Shown here: piece by piece, positions 1 to 7,575 of the stretch
Numbering within the stretch: the first letter of the stretch is position 1
Layout: the number at the start of each line of letters is the position of its first letter
Source: Silvimonas sp. JCM 19000
GTDB lineage: Bacteria > Pseudomonadota > Gammaproteobacteria > Burkholderiales > Chitinibacteraceae
DNA length: 12,865 bases
Assembly (NCBI GenBank): GCA_001313065.1
Contig: BBFD01000101.1
Location: 1-12,865, forward strand
Direction of reading: 5' to 3'
Made by a program: the position numbers and the translations under genes
Notes under the pieces: model-generated
Database searches by the model: none
Seen by the model: the letters and a program-made list of their open reading frames with translations, nothing else
What the model was told of the DNA's origin: nothing

Positions 1-6
1 GGGGAA

Positions 7-177
7 GGCGCGGGCATAGGGTGGGTCATGACCCACCTTTCAAAGCCAGTGATTCGGAGTGCAGCGGCCGAGGATACCACTTTGGGCGGTGGGTCCAGAC
101 CCACCCTATGGGACGGCGCGGGCATAGGGTGGGTCGTGACCCACCTTTCAAAGCCAGTGATTCGGAGTGCAGCGGCC
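7..177. repeat. Two 63-bp direct repeats with palindromic core (REP-like intergenic element)
   Basis: Positions 7-69 and 115-177 are direct repeats, 63 bp each, identical except for one base (A28 versus G136). Each copy contains the palindrome GGTGGGTCATGACCCACC or its one-base variant. The spacer between copies (about 87-111) carries a further inverted piece, GGTGGGTCCAGACCCACC followed by CTATGG, which mirrors the CATAGGGTGGGTC start of each copy. The whole stretch could fold into alternating hairpins and lies just beyond the 3' end of the minus-strand gene at 194-676. No protein-like frame is convincing here. This resembles REP/BIME-type dispersed repeats; the family assignment is inference. 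Confidence 0.75.
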
Positions 178-193
178 CAAGACGCCACCCAGG

Positions 194-676
194 TCAAACT
201 GGAAACGTGCAGTACTCGATCGCTTCCTGGCCCATGGGCAGATAAGGCTCCAACCAGACCATTTCGGATTTGACGTGCGCGATCAGCGCAACCACGTGGC
301 GCGGATCGGTGTTATTGGCAAACCACAATTCCTTGCGCCAGACCTGATCACCCATCACCACGGTCTGCATGCCGGGCGTTAATTCATCTTGTGATTTGCC
401 GGTACAGCCGTAACCGACCGCGGCCAGCATCTCGCCCACTTCTTCTACCGCATCGGCCACTTCGATCACAAAGGCTGACATGCCGGGTGAAAGTTGCTGC
501 AAGTTTACAAAAAAATGCGGGTGTCCAGCACGTAGCGCCGCGCCAGCTCGGACAAACAGTGGGGACAGGAAAAAAGCGATCCGCATCAGCGAGGCGTCGT
601 GCGTATCCGGCACGGGCAAACCCGGCTGGGCCTTGTGGCCACAGCGGTAAACCATATTGACGCCTAGTCGATCCAT
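194..676 (-). CDS. Hypothetical protein with probable Cys zinc site; frame needs repair
   Basis: I do not recognise this family. The chosen start is the ATG at 676, preceded by AGGA eight bases upstream; a TTG at 712 in the same frame is less likely. The frame is open from 676 to 194, but the middle section reads oddly. Removing one T from the T6 run (coding strand, 570-575) and two from the T7 run (509-515) keeps the ends in frame and changes the middle to ...IAFSCPHCLSELARRYVLD..., giving about 159 aa. The protein then has an RCGHK motif (C12, H14) and CPHC (C37, C40), typical of a small zinc-binding module. An acidic, probably helical stretch (IEVADAVEEVGEML) follows, and the C-terminal half is rich in Trp, His and Glu. 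No signal peptide or membrane segment is visible. It lies behind the aspS terminator, so it is probably transcribed separately, although I see no good minus-strand promoter. The repair is inference from the pattern seen across the window. Confidence 0.6.
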   Translation of the reverse strand: MDRLGVNMVYRCGHKAQPGLPVPDTHDASLMRIAFFLSPLFVRAGAALRAGHPHFFVNLQQLSPGMSAFVIEVADAVEEVGEMLAAVGYGCTGKSQDELTPGMQTVVMGDQVWRKELWFANNTDPRHVVALIAHVKSEMVWLEPYLPMGQEAIEYCTFPV

Positions 677-730
677 CTCCCTGGTCCTGTTGGTTTTGTA
701 GTTTGTTGACAAATACTACGACTAAACTAT

Positions 731-772
731 AAAAAAACGCCAAGAAAGCTTACGCGATCTTGGCGTTTTTTT
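731..772 (-). terminator. Rho-independent terminator after aspS (bidirectional in form)
   Basis: A perfect 15-bp inverted repeat: AAAAAAACGCCAAGA at 731-745 pairs with TCTTGGCGTTTTTTT at 758-772, around a 12-base loop. Read on the minus strand it has a GC-containing stem followed by a T run, and it starts 34 bases past the aspS stop at 806. The symmetric A and T tracts allow it to act in both directions. Confidence 0.9.
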
Positions 773-805
773 GCAACAGGAATTAGTAATCTACAACACT
801 AATTG

Positions 806-2595
806 TCAGGCAGTGGGGGCTGGATTACGCAAGCGGATGTGCAGTTCGCGCAGTTGCTTGTCATCCACGGCGTTCGGCGCGTTAGTCAGCAGACACTGTG
901 CACGTTGCGTTTTCGGGAAGGCAATCACGTCGCGGATCGACTCAGCACCAGCCATCAGAGTCACCAGACGGTCCAGGCCAAAGGCCAGACCACCGTGCGG
1001 CGGGGCGCCGTATTGCAGGTTGTCCAGCAAGAAGCCGAACTTGTTCTGCGCTTCTTCCGCGCCGATGCCCAGCGCTTCAAACACGGTGGACTGCACGTCA
1101 GCGCGGTGGATACGGATGGAGCCGCCGCCGATTTCCCAACCGTTCAGCACCATATCGTAAGCACGCGCACGGCACGCACCCGGCTGCTCTTTCAGCAGCG
1201 CCAGGTGTTCGGCTTTCGGCTGGTAAACGGATGGTGGCAGGCGTTCCAGCGTTTGCCGTCATCGTCGTATTCAAACATCGGGAAGTCCACCACCCACAGC
1301 GGACGCCATTCGCGCACAAAGTAGCCGTCCTTCTCGCCCTTCTCCAGACCAATTTTCAGACGCAGCGCGCCGATGGCTTCGTTCACCACCTTCTCGCGGT
1401 CGGCGCCAAAGAACACGATGTCGCCGTTTTGCGCACCGGTGCGCTCAACCATGGCTTGCAGTGCGGCGGGCGTCAGGTGCTTGACGATAGGCGATTGCAG
1501 GCCTTCTTCGTTCAGCTGGCTGATGTCGTTGACCTTGATATACGCCAGACCCTTGGCACCGTAGATACCGACAAACTGGGTGTAGGCATCAATTTCGGAA
1601 CGGCTGAAAGCCGCACCGTTCGGTACGCGCAAGCCCACTACACGGCCGCCGTCCATATTGGCCGCGCCGCTGAATACCTTGAACGTCACGTCCTTCATCA
1701 CATCGGTCAGCTCGGTAAACTTGAGCGAGATGCGCATGTCCGGCTTGTCCGAACCGTAATAGAACATCGCGTCGTCGTACTTCATACGCGGGAACTTGCC
1801 CAGGTCTACCCCGATGGCTTCCATAAACACATGGCGCGCCATGTCTTCGGTGATGTCCATGATTTCGTCTTCGTCCAGGAACGAAGTCTCGATATCGATC
1901 TGGGTGAATTCGGGCTGACGATCAGCGCGCAAATCTTCGTCGCGGAAGCATTTGGTGATCTGGTAGTAACGGTCAAAGCCCGCCACCATCAGCAGCTGTT
2001 TAAACAGCTGCGGCGATTGCGGCAACGCAAAGAACATGCCGTCATGCACGCGGCTGGGCACCAGATAATCACGCGCGCCTTCGGGCGTCGAGCGCGTCAG
2101 CATCGGCGTTTCAATATCGATAAAGCCACGGCTGTCGAGGAAGTTACGTACCAGCAGCGCCACCTTGTAGCGCAGACGCAGGTTCTTTTGCATGACCGGG
2201 CGGCGCAGATCGATCACGCGGTTTTGCAGACGCACGTTTTCCGACAGGTTTTCATCGTCGATCTGGAACGGCGGGGTGGCAGCGCTGTTCAGCACGGTGA
2301 TGGTCTTGGCCAGCAATTCAATCTCGCCAGACACCATCTTGCTGTTGGCCGTACCGGCCGGACGCTCACGCACAATGCCGGTAATTTCCAGCACGAATTC
2401 ATTGCGGCTGGCATCAGCGGTCGCAAAGGCTTCGGGGGTATCAGGATCGATCACCACTTGCAGCAGACCTTCGCGGTCGCGCAAGTCGATAAAGATCACA
2501 CCGCCGTGGTCGCGGCGACGATGCGCCCAACCTTTAACGGTTACGGACTGGCCGAGAAAACGCTTGTCAATCAAGCCACAGTAATCGGTACGCAT
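806..2595 (-). CDS. aspS: Aspartate--tRNA ligase (AspRS), one-base frameshift near 1218
   Basis: Class II aminoacyl-tRNA synthetase that charges tRNA with aspartate in the cytoplasm. The start [10 protein letters not shown] at 2595 follows AGCAGG at suitable spacing. The N-terminal anticodon-binding OB fold ([21 protein letters not shown]) is followed by the catalytic core: [20 protein letters not shown] (motif 1 region, about residues 165-185), [18 protein letters not shown] (motif 2, about 217-235) and [15 protein letters not shown] (motif 3, about 530-545). The bacterial GAD-type insertion lies between motifs 2 and 3. After HHPFTS the frame breaks; restoring one C (GG at 1218-1219 on the plus strand should be GGG) gives [15 protein letters not shown] and continues without interruption to the stop at 806, for about 596 aa, the normal bacterial length. 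It follows the DUF502 gene by 67 bp in an apparent fmdB-DUF502-aspS cluster. In many Neisseriales AspRS is non-discriminating and works with GatCAB; that cannot be decided here. Since the gene is essential, the frameshift is almost certainly a sequence error. Confidence 0.97.
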
Positions 2596-2662
2596 AAATG
2601 AACCTGCTTTTCGAGATTTTTTGTAAAAGACTTTCACAGAAGACGGTATGGCCTGGCGTGCA

Positions 2663-3342
2663 TCAAAGCGTATCAGGCAACACAATCTGAGGAGCGGGTA
2701 CGGTGCGATTTGCCGGCACCACCACCCCCATCGAAATGACATATTTGAGCGCTTCGTCCACGCTCATATCGAGTTCGCGAATATCACTGCGCCGCGCCAT
2801 GAACAGAAACCCGGAGGTCGGGTTCGGCGTGGTCGGCACAAACACGGAGACCAGTTCGGCATCAAGTTTTTTCGGCGATTTCACCGCCCGGCACGCCGGT
2901 CATGAAACCCACAGCCAGGTGCCTGATGCGGAAACTGTACCAGCAAGGCCTGACGAAATGCCTGGCCCGAATCACTGAACACGGTATCGGACACTTGTTT
3001 AACGCTCGAATAAATCGAACGCACGATCGGAATGCGGTTGAGCACATGTTCGCCCAGGCGCAACAAACGGCGGCCCAGCACATTGGTCGCCACCATGCCG
3101 GTAAACAACACCACAAACACCGTCAGCACCACCCCAAAGCCCGGGATATGGTGCGCGTCGTTCAGAAACGGCGCGTAGGGCGAAACAAAACGCAACAACC
3201 AGTAATCCGGCCGCCACGGTGTGGGCACAAAAGCGCCCAGCTGATCCATGGTGCCTATGATCAATTGCAGTACCCACAGCGTGATACCCAGCGGCACCCA
3301 GACCAGCAAACCCGTTAACAGATATTTCTTCATACTCGCCAT
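2663..3342 (-). CDS. DUF502 family membrane protein, three small indels
   Basis: Inner-membrane protein of unknown function from the DUF502 family, widely encoded directly upstream of aspS in proteobacteria. The N-terminus [19 protein letters not shown] leads into a first membrane helix (about residues 7-29), and [18 protein letters not shown] forms a second (about 68-88). The typical [18 protein letters not shown] motif follows. The frame then breaks. Restoring one G at each of two GG pairs (coding strand; plus-strand CC at 2915-2916 and 2922-2923) gives [19 protein letters not shown], and removing one A from the run at 2867-2872 gives [20 protein letters not shown]. The repaired protein has about 226 aa and ends ...[11 protein letters not shown] at 2663, a usual length for the family. 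Start choice is uncertain: the ATG at 3342 has only a distant GAGG, and another in-frame ATG lies at 3333. The gap to the fmdB-like gene is 61 bp, suggesting one transcript. Confidence 0.9.
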
Positions 3343-3403
3343 GTAACGGCTCTAACCTCTTGCCAGCTTTGGTAAAGGGATGGGTAAACCGACCGCCACA
3401 GCG

Positions 3404-3672
3404 TCAGCCGTGGCAACCCCAAGCCGTGTGCGCACTAGGCTTCGGCGCTGCTGGGGGTGGACGGCGCAGCGTCGTAGTGCCGCCACTGCCGCCTTTGAAA
3501 TCAGTGACATACCAACCGGTGCCTTTCAACTGAAAGCCTGCGGCCGTCACTTGTTTTTTTGATACGCATCGGCGTGGCATACCGGGCATTCCGTCAGCAC
3601 CGGGTCTGCCATCTTCTGCATATGGTCGTTCTGATGGCCACAGGCGGCGCAGCGATAAGCGTAAATAGGCAT
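3404..3672 (-). CDS. FmdB-type zinc ribbon protein, frameshift in A7 run
   Basis: Small zinc-ribbon protein of the FmdB family; its role is poorly known and probably regulatory or in metal/protein binding. It starts MPIYAYRCAACGHQ at 3672 with GGGAG six bases upstream. Cysteine pairs C8/C11 and C29/C32 (CAAC and CPVC) form the zinc site. The frame breaks in an A7 run (3554-3560). Shortening it to A5 gives CPVCHADAYQKQVTAAGF, matching the family spacing; lengthening it to A8 would also restore the frame (YQKKQV). Downstream comes the family signature GFQLKGTGWYVTDFK, then a low-complexity Pro/Ala/Thr tail ending WGCHG, near 88 aa in all. Family members often end in a Cys/His-rich tail, so the ending is plausible. 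It is the first gene of the fmdB-DUF502-aspS cluster, with its own promoter at 3699-3727. Confidence 0.9.
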
Positions 3673-3881
3673 GGAGGTCTCCCACACGAAAGGCGTTGAT
3701 TATAACAGTGGGATGAGATGCTGTGCATTCGCAGCAAATTCAAGCGGATAGACCGGAGCGCCCACCCGATGCCCGCAGCGCGCCGGGTTTGCACCAGGGT
3801 TACAGCGCCCGGTGGGGCGCGAGCGGATGGGCCGGACGGGATGCCCGGCCACACCCCGCCACAAGGTTTACCCGTGCGGGC
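3673..3881. other. Intergenic region between the fmdB-like gene and pssA, with GC-rich hairpins
   Basis: Besides the promoter, this stretch has two clear inverted repeats past the pssA stop: GCGCCC/GGGCGC at 3805-3820 with a 4-base loop, and GGCCGG/CCGGCC at 3830-3850. Neither has a T run, so they are not classical terminators; they may be transcript 3'-end structures. Confidence 0.4.
3699..3727 (-). promoter_or_regulatory. Sigma70-type extended -10 promoter of the fmdB-DUF502-aspS cluster
   Basis: On the minus strand TGTTATAAT gives a perfect -10 hexamer (TATAAT, 3699-3704) with the extended TGn element, and TGCACA (3722-3727) sits 17 bp upstream as a four-of-six -35. It lies 27 bp before the fmdB-like start at 3672, implying a short leader. 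Confidence 0.75.
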
Positions 3882-4515
3882 TTACGGCTTGGGAATATGC
3901 AAGGTGCGGCTGATCATCAGCGAGCCGGACAAGGCAAACATCAGCACCAGCGGGTGCAAAAAAGCCCGGGCCGATTTCGATGCTGCCCAACCAGAGCATG
4001 GGGCCGATGGCGTGTTGCCACGCGGCGATAGCCATTACCAGTACCAGCACCAGCGAGGTGGGGATGGGCGTGCCTTCGTAGTATTTGACCTTGCCGCTGT
4101 CGCCTTTGAGCGTTTCGGCGGTGACGTTGTAACGCGCCAGGCGGCTAACCCCGCAAGCGACAAAGTAGCCCAGGGCGATACGATCCCAAAAGCCGTCCAT
4201 GCCCATGCCGTAGGCGATGGCAGCAGGGGCAACGCCAAACGAGATCACGTCGGCCAATGAATCCAGCTCGCGACCCAATGCGGATTGGGCATGGCGGAAG
4301 CGAGCGACATGGCCGTCGGCAATATCAAATACCAACGCCAGCGGCAGCAAGGCGCAGGCAATCAGCAGATGCGCCACCACGCCTTGTTGTAGCCAGGTCA
4401 TCACCGAGAACACCGCGCCGACGCCGCAGAGCGCGTTGGCCAGGGTAATCCAGTCCGCCAGATGAAACGTGCGAATCATCGAAAAATGTTTGTATTGTTT
4501 TTTTTCCACTGCCAT
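3882..4515 (-). CDS. pssA: CDP-alcohol phosphatidyltransferase, phosphatidylserine synthase type; C-terminal frameshift
   Basis: Integral membrane enzyme expected to make phosphatidylserine from CDP-diacylglycerol and serine, the first step to phosphatidylethanolamine. The CDP-alcohol phosphatidyltransferase signature is complete: D64, D67-G68, A71-R72, G81, D85 and D89 in DIADGHVARF...GRELDSLAD. Several hydrophobic segments follow. The stretch SRLARYNVTAETLKGDSGK then YYEGTPIPTS resembles the equivalent stretch of the yeast Cho1-type phosphatidylserine synthases, which favours PssA over the PgsA-type relatives. Near the end, the T6 run of the coding strand (3958-3963) should be T5; this gives GPGFLHPLVLMFALSG and SLMISRTLHIPKP with a stop at 3882, about 210 aa. 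The uncorrected frame runs on to 3868 with an uncharacteristic tail. The start at 4515 (MAVEKKQYKHF) has AGGAG only one base upstream, so M13 (MIRTFHLADW) remains possible. Enzyme class is sure; exact substrate is inference. Confidence 0.82.
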
Positions 4516-4901
4516 GCTCCTGAGTCGGGCCGTCTGTGTGCCCGCCGCGCTAAGGTTAAACCCAGGCTTGTCAGTCTGGCGAGCCTGCTTCACGATGCGG
4601 CGAGCCTGTAAGGTAATGCCCGCCTGGATTTTGCTGCTGCCATTACACACCATGACAGAGACCGCGGCAGCGGGAGGACATCAGGGTTTGATGTCGGCCA
4701 TGTACTGATATGTTGCATTTGCGTCATGGCCGCCCTGCCATCTGTTCGATGGCAGCCGGCGCTACAACAGAACTGGCTTATATTGAAACCCCGGCTGCGG
4801 CACTACAAAAAAAACATCAGGCCGGACACGGATAAGCGATACCACTCGCAAAAAACGCGGCAACCAAGCCGTAAGTAAATGGAACTCGAAGGGAGCTTTG
4901 C
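4516..4901. other. Divergent intergenic region between pssA and the chemotaxis receptor gene
   Basis: About 390 bp without a convincing gene. It holds a perfect 8-bp hairpin (CTGCCATC 4735-4742, GATGGCAG 4748-4755) without a T run. A TATATT at 4779-4784 lacks a -35 partner. ACGGATAA at 4828-4835 resembles a flagellar sigma28 -10 (consensus GCCGATAA), with an A-rich tract about 11 bp upstream; since receptors are often sigma28-dependent this is worth noting but is weak. I could not identify the pssA promoter. Confidence 0.3.
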
Positions 4902-6513
4902 ATGAGTATCGGACAACGTCTGGTGGCGATGATCGTCGCCGCTATTGCCGCGCTGGCGGTCATCTCGGCGGTAGGCATCGTGCAGTTTCAGCGCGAAGCG
5001 GCCAGCCTTGATGATTTGATGGACAACAACGTTGACGGCATTGTGGTCGCAAGCGCGCTCAACAACGATTACAAGGTCGAGCAGATCGTCGTTGAACGAT
5101 TGCTGCTGGAACAAAACCCGGATGCCCGCACCGCCGGCATCAAGCAGGTGGCCCTGCTACGCCAACAGCTGGAAGAGTCGGGCAAGAAGTACTCCGCCAC
5201 CTATCTCGACGCCACCGACAAGGCCAACTACGAGAGCTTTGCCAGCCAGCTGACCGCCTTGCACGCGCTGCTGGACAAGGTGATGAAAGCCACCGACCAG
5301 GGCGATATGCCACCGCAGTCATGCTGGCCAATGGCCAGGGCGTCGATCTGCCTCCAGCACTGAAAAAAGCCTTGACCGCATTGCGCGATTACAACGTCAA
5401 GATGGCCAAAGTCAGCCGCGACGAGATGGTGCGCGAGCAGCAGCAATCGCGCCTGATCTTTATCGGGATTGCCTTGCTGGCCAGCGTGGCGCTGATCATC
5501 TTTGGCAGCATCACCGTTACCGCCATCCGCAAGCCGTTGAATGCCATGCAGAAAGTGGTTAGCGATGTGGGTCGCAATCTCGACTTTACCTTGCGTGCGC
5601 CGGTGGGCCGCAACGATGAAATCGGCACCACGGTTAAATCGTTCAATCTGTTGCTGGAAAACCTGCAAAACAGCTTCCGCGGCGTTAGCGCGCAAATCCG
5701 CCAGGTATCCGCCGCTGCGACGGATATGTCGCGCGCCGCCGCCGAGATGTCGCAGAACGCGGGCAATACCAGCGAAGCCGCCAGCAGCATGGCCGCCACC
5801 GTCGAAGAAGTGACGGTCAGCATCAACCATGTGTCCGATCGCGCCAACGAAGCCAATACCCTGTCGCGCGAATCCGGCAAGCTGGCGCAAACCGGCTCGC
5901 AAGTGATCGAATCCACCGTCAACAAGATCGAAGGCATTGCCGACACCGTGCGTTCGGCGGCCAGCCAGATTTCTGATCTGCAGAACATGAGCGCGCAGAT
6001 CAATGCCGTGGTCAAGGTGATCAAGGAGATCGCCGATCAGACCAACTTGCTGGCGCTGAACGCCGCCATCGAAGCCGCACGCGCCGGTGAACAAGGCCGC
6101 GGCTTTGCGGTGGTGGCGGATGAAGTGCGCAAACTGGCTGAGCGGACTCCTCATCCACCCAGGAAATCTCGGCCACGGTCGGCTCCATCCAGGAAGGCGC
6201 GGTGCGCGCCGTGACCAGCATGCAAGCCGTGGTTAACCAGATGGAAGACGGGGTTAACCAGGCGCGGGGCGCGGGCGCCGCGATTGTCGATATCCGCCAT
6301 GGCGCTACCGATATGGCGGATCGCGTTGATGACATCAGCACCGCCATCAGTGAGCAAAGCGCGGCCAGCAACAATATTGCGCAACTGGTGGAACGCATTG
6401 CGCAAATGTCGGAAGAAAACAGCGCCTCGGCGCGCACCACGGCCGGTTCAGCGCAACAACTGCATATGCTGGCCGGTGAAATGCAACGCGAAGTGGAACG
6501 CTATCGCGTGTAA
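4902..6513 (+). CDS. Methyl-accepting chemotaxis protein, two one-base frameshifts
   Basis: Membrane chemoreceptor that signals to CheA/CheW. The start at 4902 ([12 protein letters not shown]) follows GGGAG seven bases upstream. TM1 is about residues 8-27, then a helical periplasmic domain of about 155 residues of the four-helix-bundle kind, TM2 about 183-206 ([18 protein letters not shown]), a HAMP linker, and a long cytoplasmic coiled coil. The conserved hairpin tip [20 protein letters not shown] then [20 protein letters not shown] lies near residues 376-416. Two repairs are needed: one G at 5309 (ATGCC to ATGGCC, giving [12 protein letters not shown]) and one C at 6147 (GGACTCC to GGACCTCC, giving [19 protein letters not shown]). 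The repaired protein has about 537 aa and ends [11 protein letters not shown], without the CheR-binding pentapeptide, so methylation would depend on other receptors or be tether-independent. The ligand is unknown. It stands alone, with no che or flagellar genes adjacent. Confidence 0.94.
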
Positions 6514-6540
6514 CACCGCCTCCGCATTGCAAGCGCCAAC

Positions 6541-6582
6541 AAAAAAACACCGCCACGGATCATCCGGGCGGTGTTTTTTTTT
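6541..6582 (+). terminator. Rho-independent terminator between the receptor and SDR genes, likely bidirectional
   Basis: CACCGCC and CGG on the left pair with CCG and GGCGGTG on the right (one bulged A, ATCAT loop). The stem is flanked by A7 on the left and T9 on the right, so it can end the plus-strand chemoreceptor transcript (stop at 6513) and the minus-strand SDR transcript (stop at 6594). Confidence 0.9.
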
Positions 6583-6593
6583 GCCTCAGGCCA

Positions 6594-7384
6594 TCAAGCG
6601 GTATAGCGCGCTGCGGGCTTGTTGCGCGACAGATTGGGTTGCAGCGCATTGCGGGCATCCACCAAGCGCTGCCAGTCACCCGCGTCGGGCAAGGACGGAA
6701 TGGTGACGCCTTCTTTCTGGTCCAGCCCGACCAGCGCGGCATCAACCAGATCCTCCACCTCCATCACGATTTCCGGCGGCAACGCGTCCAGCGGCGTGGT
6801 GCCCTTGCTCCAGATTTCCGTGCGCGTCGCGCCCGGCAACACCGCCTGGATATGCACACCGCTGCCCTCCACTTCTTTGGCCAGCGCCTGACTGAAATGC
6901 AGCAGATACGCCTTGGTGCCGCCATAGACCGTATTGCCCGGCTGCACCATTTGCGACATCACCGACGCGATATTGATAATTGCGCCATGGCCGCGCGCCA
7001 GCAGGCAGGCAGCACCGCATGCGACAAACGCGTCGGTGCGGTGATATTCAGCACGATTTCGGCCTCAAGCTTGTCCACATCGGCCGATTTGAGCGGTTCC
7101 AGCGTGGCCGTGCCGGCGTTGTTTACCAGCAGGCTGATGGCAGGATCGGTGGCGAGCAGCTGTTCCACTTTGGCGGTATCCGCGCGTTGGGTCAGATCTG
7201 CCACCACGATGCGGACGTTAACGCCGCTTTCGCTGGCCAGTTGCCGCGCCAGGCTTTGCAGTTTTGCTTCGTTGCGCGCCACGAGGATCAGATCGTAACC
7301 GCGCTGGGCCAGACGTTGTGCGTAGGTGGCGCCGATGCCGGTGGAGGCGCCGGTAATAAGGGCAGTGCCTTGATGTGCAGCCAT
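6594..7384 (-). CDS. Short-chain dehydrogenase/reductase (SDR), one-base frameshift
   Basis: Classical cytoplasmic SDR oxidoreductase with a Rossmann fold; substrate unknown. The start at 7384 follows AGGAG seven bases upstream. Cofactor motif TGASTGIG is at residues 11-18; R37 after the second strand (LILVARNEAK) suggests NADP preference. NNAG is at 88-91, and the catalytic set is complete: N113, S141, Y154 and K158 (IASVMSQ...VYGGTK). The frame breaks near 7004: restoring one C on the coding strand turns LPACWRAAMAQL into LPALLARGHGAIINIASVMS and continues to the stop at 6594, giving about 263 aa, a normal size. It is divergent from the TetR-type gene at 7576, a common arrangement in which the regulator controls the neighbouring reductase and itself. 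Annotators may call it an SDR family NAD(P)-dependent oxidoreductase; no specific reaction can be assigned. Confidence 0.94.
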
Positions 7385-7443
7385 GGTGTTGCTCCTGTTG
7401 TGAGGCGTTGCTGTTGTGCTTGTGCCTTGCGGTCAATCTGGAT

Positions 7444-7456
7444 GATGACCGTCATC
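7444..7456. promoter_or_regulatory. Palindromic operator candidate for the TetR-type regulator
   Basis: GATGACCGTCATC is a perfect 6+1+6 palindrome. It sits just downstream of the predicted SDR -10 box (7465-7470), at about the transcription start, a typical place for repression by a TetR dimer. Its use by the neighbouring regulator is inference. Confidence 0.45.
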
Positions 7457-7464
7457 TGTCGAGC

Positions 7465-7493
7465 AAATTAACCACCGGCAATCAGGATGTCAA
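7465..7493 (-). promoter_or_regulatory. Sigma70-type promoter of the SDR gene
   Basis: On the minus strand TTGACA (7488-7493), 17 bp, then TAATTT (7465-7470): a perfect -35 and a four-of-six -10. It directs transcription towards the SDR start at 7384. Confidence 0.55.
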
Positions 7494-7507
7494 ACACAAT
7501 CCAGAAT

Positions 7508-7537
7508 TTGACAGGGGCGAGCAGACGAGCGGATACT
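7508..7537 (+). promoter_or_regulatory. Sigma70-type promoter of the TetR-type gene
   Basis: TTGACA (7508-7513), 18 bp, then GATACT (7532-7537), a moderate match. Its -35 mirrors that of the divergent SDR promoter, making the inverted repeat TGTCAAA / TTTGACA with a 12-bp centre at 7488-7513. Confidence 0.45.
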
Positions 7538-7575
7538 TCGCCGCATTCCCCAGCCGAACAAGGACCCGCCACGCC

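Noticed and set aside
806..2595. aspS as a true pseudogene
   Set aside because: The gene is essential and fully conserved on both sides of a single missing base in a homopolymer; a sequence error is far more likely.
898..2601. Very long open frame on the plus strand opposite aspS
   Set aside because: It is antisense to a clearly conserved AspRS, is rich in His/Arg/Gln as expected of a shadow of a GC-rich gene, and has no start signal or family resemblance.
4735..4755. Hairpin CTGCCATC/GATGGCAG as a terminator
   Set aside because: It lies between two divergent gene starts and has no T run on either side.
5228..6154. Long minus-strand open frame opposite the chemoreceptor gene
   Set aside because: The plus strand encodes a recognisable HAMP and signalling domain; the opposite frame is low-complexity Gly/His/Arg and has no homology I recognise.
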